The notes: generated by a model not told the origin, from the letters alone. A stretch of 64,000 bases of DNA from Heracleum sosnowskyi (GCA_030848705.1 CM061238.1:52987133-53051132); one strand, 5' to 3'. Counted from the first letter of the stretch, positions 21,157 through 35,229 are shown. Numbers and translations: made by a program.

Positions 21157-23522
21157 TGTAACGCCCCAAATCCGGGGTCAAAGGATTTGGTCGTCACGCT
21201 GCACCCTTAATCCAAACAACCTGTTCAATATAAAATCAACACAATAATAATATCTGTGACCCCAACTCTACCAAGAATCTTTAAAGGTTATAGTGCAAGA
21301 AACAAGAATCCAAAATTCCATTACATAATTTTTTTTTTATTCTTTACAATCATTCTCTTTACATGCAATCTAAAACACTAGTATAAGTTCGATAAGAAGT
21401 ATACCAGGCAACTACTCTTATACAATATCTTATCCAATAGAAAACATCTATATACAAAACCTATCACTAGCTCCAATGCTCTGGATCACAACGTCTTTAC
21501 GCTAATATCTTTCCCCATCTCTGATCAGCTACGCGGACAACTCTCGCCAATACACCTTCTCACTGGCAGGCTAAAATATATATAAAGAAAACAAGTATGA
21601 GCGAATGAATTGCTCAGCAAGCGCATTATCAAATATAATACGAAAGGTTTCCAAATTAAACTTTGGATTTTCAAATAAACAAGCCTTTGGCTTAAACATT
21701 TGTAATATCTAATATTTTCAAATCAAGTTTGGCAATTTACCACAATTTCTCATTTAGCTTCTCGCAACTGAATAGTTTAAAACATAAAAAGATTTATATT
21801 GGTCGTCACGGTGACCGAATCAACAATAACTACAATAGTATGTAGAAAATATGAAAATAAATATAACTCATACGTCTTCAAGACCAAGGTTTGTATAAAG
21901 ATACTAGTTTTGAAGATAACCGTTCTATTCACAACATCTGCTGAAACAAACAACTCTGAAAGAGTAGAATAATAAAAGAGTAAGAATGAGCCAACGCGCT
22001 CAGCCGTGGAATAAAGAACTTACTTCACGACTTCAATGTGGTACCGTCTGGATATGCGGTATGAATAAAACTCATCAAGATAGATATCTCACGATTGCCA
22101 ATGGAATCAAGAAAGAGGATTTCAACTATTTGGAATCCGATATATTAAGAGTAAATGATTTCAGCAAGAATGAAACCATTACTTATCAATCAACAAACTA
22201 ACAACTTCGAGCGAACGAATAAACCTGAGTATCAGGTCATAACTCACAAGTACAAAACATATGGATGTAATTCATCTCAGAAATAAGAATTGATATTAGA
22301 ATTGGATTTTTCACATTTATCAAAACAAAAGTTGTGCTGCTGGCCAACCACGCATCAACCCCGGACTTGCTTATAGCAAAGTCCTCTACTGGATCCTAGG
22401 CCAATCTGGGCCTTAATTTATTCCGACCATAAATATGGCCCGACCAATTACTGGTCCCATTTTAAAACATTCCAATTCTATATTATATACATCAGGTGTC
22501 AGTACAATTGACAACCTTACTTCGACAATCAGGTGTCGGAAGAATCGACAACCCTAATACAACAATTGCTGGAAAACTCACGTTCCAGGAAACAGTTCAA
22601 TTATGAAGAATCCATCAAGGAATAACAATATAATCTAGTATCGACGAGATCGACACAATATGGGGAGGTGCACATGAAAAGTGACAATATAATAAACATC
22701 GACGAGATCGATGTAACAACTGGGATATAATGAAGAATAAACAATGACATGCTCAACAAGATTAAGTCTGATATGAAACAGGCATTATGATATCAACAGA
22801 ATTTGCAACAACTCAATATAGAATAGGGTTCAAAAAACAGGCTCTAGATGGCCTCAACAGTTCAAATCATCACATTATGGAAGAATTAGTTAAGATTCAC
22901 CAATCTGGTAAGTGACAAGAAAGTCAAGTTCAAGTTTAAGAAAAATTCAAGGTGAATTTTATAAATGAAGAAAACAAGGGTTTATTAACTTCTGACAAAA
23001 ATAGTTCAAGTCCTTCAAACATATACTTATAATAGATAAGCCTTGTATTTAAAGGAAGTAAACTAAATCATGCACAACATATATGAATTCGAATCAGGGA
23101 ATGGATCAGATGATCGCATTAACAAGAAATGATAATAATACTTGCATGGATGCAAGATGGAAAATGGAATACTTGTGGAACAAGTACCACGACTTCGGAA
23201 TTTAAAATAACATTTTCAACATAGGGTTCACAAGTTCCCACTCATCTAGGGTTGGCAATATTCCAACCTAATATTTTTTAAATCAAGTCTTTTTGAAAGA
23301 AAGCCTTAGTATATGGCCCATAACTATCTTTTAAATCGTTTCAACACAATATTTATATTTTTCCAATCAACCTGGAAATATGAATCTAAACTCAAAAGGT
23401 ATAAAATAATACTCGTCAACTTACGAGATTTAAATAACATACTTGCAATTTAATGCAAAGAAATCAACATTTGAAAATTCAGTAAAAAGCATTCAACATG
23501 CATACTAATAATTCAAGATAAT
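21157..23522 (-). repeat. Gypsy-1 left LTR (3' LTR), first piece
   Basis: Begins TGTAACGCCCCAAATCCGG. Matches 58002-59300 closely over its first 1.3 kb. Interrupted at ATAAT (23518-23522) by SIRE-B. A 71-codon frame at 21986 recurs at 58831 only because the LTR is duplicated; it is not a gene. Confidence 0.92.
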
Positions 23523-23959
23523 TGTTGGGATTTATGGGTGATAGCATTGAAATAACTTAACTTTGATTGTACTTAATTTTTCAAATTAAGTAGAACATAT
23601 TGTCATAGCCAAAGTATGTTCTTGTAATCAGTATGTAATGTTATTCTAGTTGTATTGTTTGAAAGAAGTTCACTTATGTGTTCAAGCCTTAAAGAATGCT
23701 TTTTGGATGACAACATAAATAAAGGTTACTGTCCTAAAGCTGTGACAGTAAGATTACAAGAAGACAGAATGTTGCAAGTCACGACAGCATATTCACTCTG
23801 ACAGCAACATTGGCGGAAGACTACGCGACAGCAACTATTGCCCTCGACAGCAAGTTTGGGATCCTCGACAGCACTCTATGCGGGGAACTCATACTGTCAC
23901 CAAAAGATCATTCCTGTGACAGCAAGCTTTGCGGCAAAAGTAACTGTCTCAATAAAGAT
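23523..23959 (+). repeat. SIRE-B 5' LTR, first piece
   Basis: 437 bp, matching the first 437 bp of the 3' LTR at 51501. Ends in AAGAT, the target duplicated by SIRE-C. Packed with GACAGC/CTGTC words. Confidence 0.95.
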
Positions 23960-25218
23960 TGTTAGGTCCCGAAGTATCGTAGAAGGGGGGGTTGAATACG
24001 ATACTCACAAATAATTCAATTTCGTTCGCGGATAATTCATTCAGTTCTATAACGAAATCAAACACACCAAACCAAACCAAGAGTCGGGGAATATATCGTT
24101 TTATAAATATAAACCTCGAGGGGTGCTACAATTTCTAATCCGTAGATTAGCTTCAATGAGTTCTAGGCTATTCATAATCAATACTTTGATCGAATTCTGA
24201 GCACTATAAATTTTCTGATCTTCTCCGGCTCAAAATCCTCTCTCCGTGATTGCTACTATAAAAATAGCCAGACTGAGGAAGACACTACCTCTCTCTGTGT
24301 AATTATAGACTTAGTTTTTGAAAACTATCGAACCAAGATTAAAGAATTAATCTTGGCCGTCCAATTTCCATCAACCTGACAAACAAATAAACTTTCCACC
24401 TACTTTTACAAATGAAAACTATCGAATTGATTAAAAGAAACTTTCCATTCGATAGTTTTAAAGAAAACTATCAAAGTGAAAAATTCCTTTTCTATTGAAT
24501 TCCTAGAAATGTATTCGATGGTTTTGTTTTCCTTTTCTTTAAAAAGTAAAACCATCAAGTCATTTCCTCTCCACATTCGATAGTTTTACTCATCTAGAAA
24601 AGTATCAAATAATAAACTAATCCTTAAGAAATCATTCGATGGTTTTCTTGATTAGAAAAACTATCAAATATTAAAGTAGTCATGTCAAGTCATGATTACT
24701 TCAATTCGATAGTTTTCTAATGAAGTAAAGAAAAACCATCGAACCTTTTCTTTTGTTAGTCTTCAGAAAAGTTTCAGACTGTATCATTTTCTTCCGAGAC
24801 GATAAAACAACTTGATCTTTTAGTGCCGTCACCTAGTGCAACTGGTCTGGTTCACAGATGAATAACACTTGATCAATTCTTCTTTTATGTCTTCAATTCA
24901 ATGCTGCTGATAAGTCCTTTGTCGTCCTGGTTGCTTCATCACTGGAATCCTGTGGTACTGACGCTAAATCATTCACATACTTCTGTCGTCTTGAAAGTCT
25001 TGTTTCTTTTGCTGTCACTGAGGCTTGAACATTTTCATGAACTTCTTTCCGTGACCTGTTTACGGACTTCAAGAATACATAACGTATTTTGATTTTTTGT
25101 GTTTACCTTTTCTTCTTTGATTCTGGATTCCTGTGCTTCTGTTAATATTATTGTCTGTCTTGTCCTTGGTTGAGTTGTAGTTATCTCTTTTACATCTTAT
25201 GTTACATTATGCTTTACA
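23960..25218 (-). repeat. SIRE-C 3' LTR
   Basis: 1,259 bp. Contains at least eight copies of the family word AAAACTATCGA/TCGATAGTTTT and its A/G variant TCGATGGTTTT between 24320 and 24745. No gene; a 63-codon frame at 24901 recurs in the other LTR. Confidence 0.95.
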
Positions 25219-25228
25219 ATCTCCCCCT
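25219..25228 (-). other. SIRE-C polypurine tract
   Basis: Minus-strand AGGGGGAGAT directly before the 3' LTR (read on the plus strand as ATCTCCCCCT). Confidence 0.9.
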
Positions 25229-25452
25229 ATTTGATTGGATAGAGTTCGACAAGCAAATACTTCGAGGATAACTCAACTAACTAAGGAAACATGAAACTAC
25301 TTAAAGTAAGACAGCGTAATAATATTAATGCATTCTGGATCAGATATATATACTTTCCAGATTTCATAAATCAAAGAAACAATAAACCTTTTCACATTGA
25401 AGTTGCTCCTCCTGTCTGAGCTGATAGTTCTGTTGTTCTTTGCTTCTGTTTT

Positions 25453-28190
25453 TCAGTCCATTCCAATCTCACCTTCTTCGCTCATTGGATCGGAGTTAGC
25501 AGCTTGATAATCAATCACTGATAGATAGTGCAGTGGTTCTCCAGGTTTAAGGATTGCTCCTTGGATGTGTCTTCCAATATACTCAACCTTTTGTCCCACT
25601 CCAGCCCATAACCATGCAATGTTAACATCTTTCTTGTTTAGCTTTGGCATGTTTGGCAGTCTGGTATGCACTTCCAATCCTCTCTCCACTCTCTTCCTAT
25701 AGTAGGGAACATTCTCCATAAGATATTTTCTTAGAGTGTCGACTGCTTTTGTCTTTCTCCGTTGATGTGAGTCCAGTGGATCTAAGATACTTCTCAACTG
25801 ATATTAGATATTCGTTTGGGTAATCTCTCAGTTTGTCCTCCGTCATGTAGCAGATTCTGAACAAGTCATTCGTCATGAATCTAACCATAGGAGGGTTTTC
25901 AGTAATCTCTGGACTGACCTTCATCAAGATTTCCTTAACATGCTCTTGGAGCAGTTCATTTAGCTTTGTAGTTCTTTGGATCTTGATGAGAATCACCTGC
26001 AGTTTTGAGCTGCTTGGTGTCTTTCTTCCAGTGATAGAGAATTTGCTTCTTTGGCTCATGCTCCTCCTGATTCGGTTGCTCTCGCATGAATTCAAATTCC
26101 TCTTCACTTTCTTCTTCTAGTACAATGTCCTCAATCCAGTACTGTCTAACTTGAATAGCTTCATTGGTTTACCAAACTCCCCATCCAGTTGTTTGCCAAC
26201 CTTCATTAGTCACTTCATTTGTTTCCCCTTCTCCAACTTTCTCCCCCTTAGTTGAGGAATCCTCGATGAAGTTATCCTCATTGTAAAAGGTAGTAGAAGG
26301 ATCAGGTTGTTGCTGTGAAGGTCCGGGTTGTTGGTTCCTCAGCATATTCCAAATAGACTGTACCCCGTCACATTGATTCTCTTTGACATCAGTCCACAAT
26401 TCGACCAGTTCTTCCATAGTGGATTTCCTTGTATGTTGTGAACTGTCATCTCCTTGAGGGTGAATTGAACATGTACCTCTCGGTAATAGCAAATCATCAA
26501 TATTTGAAAGGGTTAGGGTGTCACTCCTCACGTTTGGCTCTGGGTGTACACTCAACGTTTCTGTCAGTGTTTCACTCATTTTTCCTTTCCCACTCAGGCC
26601 AGGTGTAAGTGTTTTTGTTTCACTCATTCCCTTTGTGCTCAATGTACCTGCAGAAGAAAACACCGTAGCCGTCCTTAAGGAGGTCACCGGTGGTGCAATG
26701 GGGCTTCGCAAGTCCCCGTCCTTGGTTAAACCAAGTTGCTGATCATCCTTAGATGATATATCCTTTGAAGGATCTAGAGTTTGAATCTCTAGGGGGTTAG
26801 AAACAAGCTCTTTTTAACAGCAGAGATCCCAATCTTCCCCAATAGTCTGTGAAGACTTTACCTCAGCAGACTCCTCAATTAAAATTGATTCATTGTCACC
26901 GAGTTGCCGATCTGCACCTACGTCAGACCCTTTACCCGCAGGATCCAGATATGTTCCATCTGGGGAGGTAGACAATGACCTTTTAGATTTTGCATTTAGG
27001 TCAAAGCCTTCTCTCGACGTCTGTGAAGACCTTTGGTTCTTAGAACCTTCAACCAGTGAACCTGACCGTAATATGGTCGGAACACCAGTTGCTTCCGTCA
27101 ATTCTTCCTTACTTGATTGAGCTATTGGTTCAGATATAGCTTTCGTTAGCGTAGTCCAATCAGCATCAGAAAAATCAATAAAGGGCGCTTTGGATGAGAG
27201 AAATGAAGTATCAACAGTTGCCTCGGTTTCTGTTCTTCTCCTTTTAGAGGTAGGCAGAGCTGTTGTTGAAAGGGTGTAACTCCTTATGTGGTGCTGCTTT
27301 GGCACTATCTCCCTCTACACTCACGGATGTCTGAATATTGGGTATAGGAGGGTAAGGAGGTTCGTTTGTGGTTTCATTTGGCTCTTCCAAAGGCTCTTCG
27401 ACCGTGGTTAGAGATTGTGGGTTGCAATCTCATGGTCTGGATGGCCACTGAGGGCTCTGGATCAACATCCATTGGTTCAGGACCAATTTCAGGTTCAGGT
27501 TGAGGAAATTACCTTCAATTACCTGTTCCCCTGGGGGTAGAAGTGGTAGGGGCACCGTTCTTAGATATTCAAGTTTGAACAGTGGGCACCCCTGGAAGAT
27601 GATTCTTTCTTATCAGAGCGGTTATTGCATTGCTCTTTATCTTCATGCACTTCATGGTCTCCTCTTCGGCGAATGTCTCACGCTCATCATCTGTTAAGAT
27701 ATCATTGAGAATTAGCTGTAGGAACCTAGGATAGAAACAAAGCACATCATCTATGCCTGTTCTTTCATCCAGTGGTCCCATGTCAGGTAATGCTTAAGGA
27801 ACTCTCCCACAAAGAAGTTAGGTTGTTGACTTCTTATGAGAGTGAAGAAAGCATGTATCTCCTCAGTTGTGGAATCCGGAACATGGTTTTCTGTAGGAAA
27901 ATGTAGTATTCTGTTAAAGTCATGTTCCGTCACCCTTATTGTTTTGCCCCCTGGCACAACAAAACTGAAGGATCTTACGTTATTCTCACTTGTATCCGTG
28001 GCGGTTGTGTACAACGCAGTCAATTGATCAATGCAAAGGACTACGGGAGTACTCAAGGCGTATGCCACTAATGAACGTGTGTTCAGAAACTCTGCCCATG
28101 CACGAAACTGTAAATTCGCAATGGCTTGCAAGTTTTGAAAGGAGACATGATTAGTCTTGGTTACTTTTAAACCAAAACTAAAACCAATTA
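25453..28190 (-). pseudogene. SIRE-C third ORF, multiply frameshifted
   Basis: Six overlapping or adjoining minus-strand frames between 28131 and 25453 make one decayed gene. The N-terminal part (27751-28131) has FLNTRSLVAYALSTP, then FSFVVPGG..IRVTEHDFNRILHFP, matching the N-terminal domain of SIRE-B (FLNKS.LGYA...TSTP). The middle is Ser/Thr/Glu-rich and contains STKGEKV, whose DNA includes AAGGGGGAGA (26240-26249). The last part (25453-26107) is charged and diverged from the other families. The start codon cannot be fixed because the frame is open upstream until a stop near 28180. Confidence 0.75.
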
Positions 28191-29380
28191 AATTTAATTA
28201 ATTATTACTAATTAATCAAACTTGACACAAAATACCCTTAAAACAAAATTACCCCTTTTTCTTAAAAAAAACACAACTTCGAATCACTATTATCAAGAAC
28301 CCTACTTTTGGTAACACAAATAATCAGAATTATCTGAAGAAATCAATTGAAAACAATTAACTTCTAAAGAACAATAGTGAAAATAGTTTTCTTAGAAACA
28401 AGTTCTTGAGGCAGTGATGTTCTTGGTTATATGTATTCTAGTAAGTATAAACAAAAGCCCTTAGATCTGATAATAAGAAAAAAACGTAAGGGGTTGTTAA
28501 ATACTTATTGAATTGACAGGGGCAATATTGTCTTTACAGTGTTCGATGTTTTTAATAGTATGTTCGATGGTTTTCAGAAGGGGGTAAAACTGTCAACTTT
28601 ACTTCGATAAATTTTGAAAAATAACGAAGAGTTTGAAAATCAGAATTTAAAAAGTTTTTCTGAAAAACTATCGAACTTGTTACCTTTTAAAGCTTGAAAA
28701 ACTATCGAGGGATCCTTTGTGGAAAAACTATCGAGAATTAAAATAAAGGAAAAATTAATTCTCTCAGATAGATTTTCATTTTAATTCAAAAACCATCGAG
28801 AATTTAGATAAAGAATAATGAAATTCAATTCGATGCTTTTTCAAATTTTCCTCAAAAAGTATCGAGAAATGTTTTCAATAGTTTTTCTTTTTCCTTTTCA
28901 AAAACTATCGAAAATTTATTTCGATAGATTTATCTATGTACTTGAAAAACTATCGAATTTCCTAAATTCAATATTTTTTTCTTCTGTTCAAATTCTAGAA
29001 CCTGTTCATGTTATAAAATTCAAACCTTTCATTTCCTGTCAAGTTTTAATTCTAATAAATCTTTTCAAATTTACCAAAATCAATTGTCAACAGAAAATTC
29101 ACAATTTTCTCAGAATAAAATCGACTAAATATCATTGAATGATATTAACCAATTAAAATCCAATAAATTATGCTGCATATTTATTTTATGTATTTTAAAT
29201 TATGGAGCAAATAAGATATTGAACTGCTTCAATTTCCATAATTCAAATTTCATTAAATAAATAATAATATATTAATACTAAATATCTATGAGCTAGATAT
29301 TAGCACTAAATTATTAATGTGAGGACTGGATTGTTTGAAGACATGCTTTCGAAAGAAATGATACCTGTTGTCAAGGTGCA
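28191..29380 (-). promoter_or_regulatory. SIRE-C pol-ORF3 spacer with word cluster
   Basis: Non-coding and AT-rich. At 28540-28975 the word AAAACTATCGA recurs about nine times in variants. This is the same relative place, upstream of the third ORF, as the clusters in SIRE-A and SIRE-B. Function is inferred only from position. Confidence 0.5.
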
Positions 29381-31850
29381 TTGTCGTGGAGTGGTCCACA
29401 GAGTTGTTGGAGAAGAATTTATTTCCTTTTATCATAAAAAGAAATCAATCTTCCTCCACGAAGTTGACAGCTTCTAGAGATGCTTCTCCTGTCATTTGGG
29501 TTGACAGCTTACAGAGATGCTTCCCCTGTCTTTCTTACAACCTGCGTATTTTATATTTAAATAGCTAAACATGTTAACAAGTATCTTTAGGTTACCATAT
29601 TCTGAGATTTGGTATTCCCTTAAGATATCTAAAAATCATGTTAATAGCTATAAGACTAGATTTTCTTCCACTCGGAACCTTGCACATTGGCAACTTGAGA
29701 ATAAAATATGTGGTGTCAATTTGCAGCTAATAACTTAATGAGACGCATACCTCTCTAGCTTGTCATTTCTGTCTTTTACCTGATTTGTCCTGATCAAGCT
29801 TTAGTTGCTGCTGTTGGCAGGGAGTCTTGGCATGTCTAGAATCTTCTCAATTGTGCACATTCAAAAGATTCTTGACTTACTTTTATTGCCATCACTCTTT
29901 TGGCTTACTTGTGCTCCTAAAAGAATTAATCTTCTGGCTTGCTCAAAGTAAATCCAAAAAGAATTGCAACTTTCCCAACATACTCATCTTGTACATTCTC
30001 TGCAATGACTTGGCAAATTTCTTGCACAAGTTTTCGTTAGTAGACCAACATATAATATAATCATGATATCACTGCACATATATGACATTATGTTTGTGCC
30101 TTATGACAACTCTAATAAATTCATATTCTGTAAAAGTTCAGTTAGAGTGTCATACCATGTCTTTGACGATTGCTTGAGTATTGATACCGGTTCATACCAA
30201 CCTGTAGTGATCTTGTGAAGAGAAGTTATACAACGTCCAATTGATCTGCAACAGCAAATGTCATGAGCTGTTGTACATTGACTTCTTCTACTATCTCACC
30301 AACCAGGAGTGCACTTGAACATATTCACCATATAGATATTAAAATTTGAATATGCAGTAGGTGCCAGATATATCCTGATATCCTCAAGTCTCGTCACTGG
30401 TGCTTCTTGTTAGATACTGCTTCCTAATAGTAACCTAGCATCCAGTTTGGCCTTGTCCCTCATAACAATGCCAATGTTGTCCAGTATCCTGGATACCCAT
30501 CTTGTTCCAATAACAGATTTTCCCTTAGGCCTGGGTACCAGCTTCCAAACTTTCTGCCTTTCAGATTGATTGAGTTCATTTTGCTTTGCAATCACCCAAT
30601 CTGGATCCATCAGAGCTTCTTTACCTTTCTTTGTTTCTTCTTCAGAAAGAAAACCAAGAAAATAATCATTCATACTATATAGCTCCGGTCTTTACTCCAC
30701 CACTAGGATCACTAAGAACTAGACATCAGGAATGATATTGAATCAAAACCCTTTGTCTTGACAGATACGTTCTTGAAGTGTCCTCTAGATATTCATTGTG
30801 GTGTTGATCTGACTAATTGATCCTTCTTTTGCTCCCCCTAAGCTGTTGCTGGGATTTCCTGAGAATCCTCATCCTCGCTGAGTGGTTCTGTTGAAGTACT
30901 GAGCTGTGTAGTTAAACTACCATTACCACTGCTTGGATTTGAATAATCATTACCATTAATTTCACACATAACAGCTGAGAGCTTGGAGTTGTTGAACATC
31001 ATATTCAGACTTTCAATCACCTCTTGTTGATTAATCAAATTTACCTCGTAGGCTTTAGATTCCACTGATTAGCCGAGGAAAATATCCTTAAGAGCCTTAG
31101 CTGCCAACCTTGCCAAGATGCTTACTTGTAAAACATTTTCCTCCAAACCCCTGAAAGAAATTCAGAGTTTGCTTCTATTGGCCAATTCAGGGTCTTCCTG
31201 TATTTGTTACTGATCATGGAAATGTGATTAATCTCATCTGTGATGTCCTGTCCTTCAGATTGAACAAACAACACCAGTTTGTATTAAGAGTAGACATCAA
31301 CCATCACTGAAGTATATCTTTACTTTGTTGTAGATAAGACATTAACTAGTCCGTAGAGTTCCATACGTATCATCTGAAGCGGCTCAGTAATGCTTATCAC
31401 ATTATAGCTTTTCTGTGATGTTTCTTTGACTTCCCTTAATGACATGCCTCATATATTTCATCCAGCTTAAATCCCAGATGAGGCAGTCCTCTCACCAACA
31501 CCATCTTTAGAAAAGAGTTCCTTGTATTGTCATGCAAGGGTGAGAGCTTCTCAACCTTCCTGCTTGAGATAAAACACTGCTCCTTCATTGAATAAAAAGA
31601 TTTGTGCTTTGAATCTTCAACAAGAAAGTTGCTTCTAATTGTTATCCTTGACTCCAATTATTAGTTGTTATCAATGATACCAATTATTGTAAACATGATG
31701 ACATTCCATTTCCAACGTAGCCATGTCCCGTGATGAAAACCTTTGCTGTCATCTCCAAAGATTATTGACGGAACAGCTTTCTCAATCACATTTGATGGCA
31801 AGTTCTTTCTTCGATCATATGTCTTCAGTAGTAAAGACCAAGAAAGCATA
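29381..31850 (-). pseudogene. pol: SIRE-C pol, heavily decayed
   Basis: Minus-strand pol is recognisable in pieces. Going along the minus strand: protease-downstream FGDDSKGF (within 31661-31849); GAG-pre-integrase tail LVRGLP (31480-31510); integrase-RT linker (30838-31065); RT start WKLVPRPKGKSVIGT (30410-30673); a degraded LKQ...TWYDTL block (30104-30180); a wrecked YVDD catalytic region near 30070-30085; NENLCKKFAK (about 30000-30050); FRYLKG-like and AGCKKDR RNase H pieces (29400-29660). Most of integrase is missing. Stops and indels are frequent, so no active enzyme could be made. Confidence 0.75.
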
Positions 31851-33951
31851 TAAATCGATTAACCTGATTTGCCTGCACTCACAAATGGATTGACAGTTCT
31901 TGGTACCCAACTTATTTGCTTGGGTCCAGATGGATTAGAGATTTTGCTTTTAAAAGTGGTAACAACAGCTTCAACCTATACATGCTTATTCTTATCTCTG
32001 ACTGACCTTGCAGTCGTTGCTCTAATGTAATTCTTAAACATGCTTTTTCTATGATTAATGCAGGTTCTAAGAGATGCATTCATAATATTTAAATAAGCAA
32101 ACATGTTAATAAGAATAAATGGCATACATTGAGCATTTTGACATTGCAGATAAGAGATGTGCAAATTAGGCATGTTCTGCATTTTAGAAAATTCAGTACT
32201 TTCTACTTTAACCAATATACACAAGTGTAACAGGTAGCAAGTAGATTTACAGATATTCAATAATTTTCTAAGCACTCATGGAATAAAAGAATTAACAATT
32301 AAATCACTAATTCTATCTAATCCATTCTGTTGTTGTATGGCATCTAACTTTCTCTATTACCTAAGTCAGTTTTAGATACAGCTTGGTGTTCTACAATTCT
32401 ACTGACTCTAAAGGTAATTCCTCCATCCTTCAAACTGATTATCCCTTAACAAACAATTCAGAATAAATGAGCAAATCTTGTTCTACTAGGGATACTGAAA
32501 CTTAGCTTTACTAAGGTCTTATGTGCCAGAAACTTAACCCCTAAAACTAAGAGTTGTTTCTTAAGAAAGCTTCTATCTCACTTGCAAATCTTATTCTACA
32601 AATATTCATACACACATACCTAAGATCTCCTATGTACATGCTTTGAATATTGAGGATTAAATACTGCATTGGTTCAAGGAAAAGATACCTGAGATATGTG
32701 AGGTGAATCATCTTCAGAGATTGCTATGAAAGCAAGATATCCATGATCTTCTCGTCATCTGATCCATCCCAACTCTTTCCTTAAGCAACATAAGTTTTGT
32801 GCTGATGCTTCTTCAACAAAGCATTCCACTTCTGTTTCAGCTCATTAACTGAGTCCCTATTCTTCTTTGTTTGTTAGGCTTCTTCATAGTGTAGCACACC
32901 CTGATAGTTTCTCGTTACATAGTTCTTATCATAGTTGAAACTATCACTCTTGTTTTTGTTACCATCTCAGTCTGTAACTACCTCTTTGAACTGAATCCTG
33001 AAGAATCTTTGCTTCGTAATAAATAAGCCTGATCCATGGATGTGGCTTTTGTACTCCTTCTGAATCTGATGTGACTAAACTTCCTTGACAAGTGAAACAC
33101 TGATCTTTAGTCTAGTCTCTCGAGGTTTTCTACCTGAGCTTCTTCTGATTCAGCTACTAGTAATTCTTCTATTCTGTTCTGAGGTTCCAACATTAATAAA
33201 CGTTACTGAGATATTTGTTTGTCCGTTCAATTCTCTAACACCCGGAGGAATCTTCTTCTACAAGCCCTTGAGCACCCTCAATTTAATACTTAAGAAAAAT
33301 TTAAATATTCAGAATTTTTAAATTTCCTTAAAAATAAATTAATCAAAAATAAATATTTACAAAACATTTAATTTTCAAGAATTTCGAATTCTTAAAAATT
33401 AAATCATGTAAATTAATATTTAAGAAAAATTAGAATTTAAGAAATTTTTTAACAAAAATTCGAAATAAATAAATAACTCAGAAATATATTAATTCGGGGT
33501 GTTTTTGTAAAGCTGGCCATTTTTGTTAAAGCATTAAAAAAACCACTTCGATAGTTTAAGAAAAAAACTATCGAAGTCACCTCAGACTCAAAATTGGCCA
33601 CCTAAATTGTAAGGGGTCTCTTTAGCACACTACAAATTGCTCTGTGCCGCACCTCTAAAATAAATTCATAACATAAATTAAATTTACTTAAGTTTAAAAT
33701 ATAAATTTATTTAACTTGAATTTATAAAATAAATTTATTTAAATTAAGTTAATCAAATAAACTTATTCAAGTTTAAATAATGAACTCATTTAAATTAAAT
33801 TTATAAGATAAATTCATTTTAACTTAAATTTATAAAATAAACTTATTAAAATATAAATTCATAAAATAAATTTATTTAGAAGTTGGCCTCCTCAGAATTC
33901 TTGTCTGACTGGTCTGAAATACCCGGATCTAATCTGTATGTCGATTAACAA
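31851..33951 (-). pseudogene. gag: SIRE-C gag region, mostly unrecognisable
   Basis: This is where gag should lie on the minus strand, between the PBS and pol. The only clear match is near 32750-32810, where a TYVA.GKSWDGSDDE segment corresponds to the post-zinc-knuckle part of SIRE-B gag. No intact zinc knuckle was found. A TCGATAGTTT word pair lies at 33547-33575. Confidence 0.5.
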
Positions 33952-33963
33952 GCTCTGATACCA
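33952..33963 (-). other. SIRE-C primer binding site
   Basis: GCTCTGATACCA on the plus strand, i.e. TGGTATCAGAGC on the minus strand, two bases from the 5' LTR. Confidence 0.9.
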
Positions 33964-33965
33964 AT

Positions 33966-35224
33966 TGTTAGGTCCCGAAGTATCGTAGAAGGGGGGGTTG
34001 AATACGATACTCACAAATAATTCAATTTCGTTCGCGGATAATTCATTCAGTTCTATAACGAAATCAAACACACCAAACCAAACCAAGAGTCGGGGAATAT
34101 ATCGTTTTATAAATATAAACCTCGAGGGGTGCTACAATTTCTAATCCGTAGATTAGCTTCAATGAGTTCTAGGCTATTCATAATCAATACTTTGATCGAA
34201 TTCTGAGCACTATAAATTTTCTGATCTTCTCCGGCTCAAAATCCTCTCTCCGTGATTGCTACTATGAAAATAGCCAGACTGAGGAAGACACTACCTCTCT
34301 CTGTGTAATTATAGGCTTAGTTTTTGAAAACTATCGAACCAAGATTAAAGAATTAATCTTGGCCGTCCAATTTCCATCAACCTAACAAACAAATAAACTT
34401 TCCACCTACTTTTACAAATGAAAACTATCGAATTGATTAAAAGAAACTTTCCATTCGATAGTTTTAAAGAAAACTATCAAAGTGAAAAATTCCTTTTCTA
34501 TTGAATTCCTAGAAATGTATTCGATGGTTTTGTTTTCCTTTTCTTTAAAAAGTAAAACCATCAAGTCATTTCCTCTCCACATTCGATAGTTTTACTCATC
34601 TAGAAAAGTATCAAATAATAAACTAATCCTTAAGAAATCATTCGATGGTTTTCTTGATTAGAAAAACTATCAAATATTAAAGTAGTCATGTCAAGTCATG
34701 ATTACTTCAATTCGATAGTTTTCTAATGAAGTAAAGAAAAACCATCGAACCTTTTCTTTTGTTAGTCTTCAGAAAAGTTTCAGACTGTATCATTTTCTTC
34801 CGAGACGATAAAACAACTTGATCTTTTAGTGCCGTCACCTAGTGCAACTGGTCTGGTTCACAGATGAATAACACTTGATCAATTCTTCTTTTATGTCTTC
34901 AATTCAATGCTGCTGATAAGTCCTTTGTCGTCCTGGTTGCTTCATCATTGGAATCCTGTGGTACTGACGCTAAATCATTCACATACTTCTGTCGTCTTGA
35001 AAGTCTTGTTTCTTTTGCTGTCACTGAGGCTTGAACATTTTCATGAACTTCTTTCCGTGACCTGTTTACGGACTTCAAGAATACATAACGTATTTTGATT
35101 TTTTGTGTTTACCTTTTCTTCTTTGATTCTGGATTCCTGTGCTTCTGTTAATATTATTGTCTGTCTTGTCCTTGGTTGAGTTGTAGTTATCTCTTTTACA
35201 TCTTATGTTACATTATGCTTTACA
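33966..35224 (-). repeat. SIRE-C 5' LTR
   Basis: 1,259 bp, about four substitutions from the copy at 23960. Followed by the AAGAT duplication. Confidence 0.95.
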
Positions 35225-35229
35225 AAGAT

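Larger units (their letters stand above)
23960..35224 (-). mobile_element. SIRE-C: young but gene-dead Sirevirus-type element
   Basis: 11,265 bp, with TSD AAGAT (23955-23959 and 35225-35229). The two 1,259-bp LTRs (TGTTAGGTCC...GCTTTACA) differ at about four positions. PPT and PBS show that it reads on the minus strand. The interior has recognisable gag, pol and third-ORF sequence, all broken by many stops and indels. Near-identical LTRs with wrecked genes imply that it was copied using proteins supplied by another element. Confidence 0.93.

Noticed and set aside
21986..22201. 71-codon frame also present at 58831-59046
   Set aside because: Its recurrence is explained by the two LTRs of Gypsy-1, and no domain is visible.
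24901..25092. 63-codon frame also present at 34907-35098
   Set aside because: It lies in the SIRE-C LTR pair, and on the strand opposite to the element's transcription.
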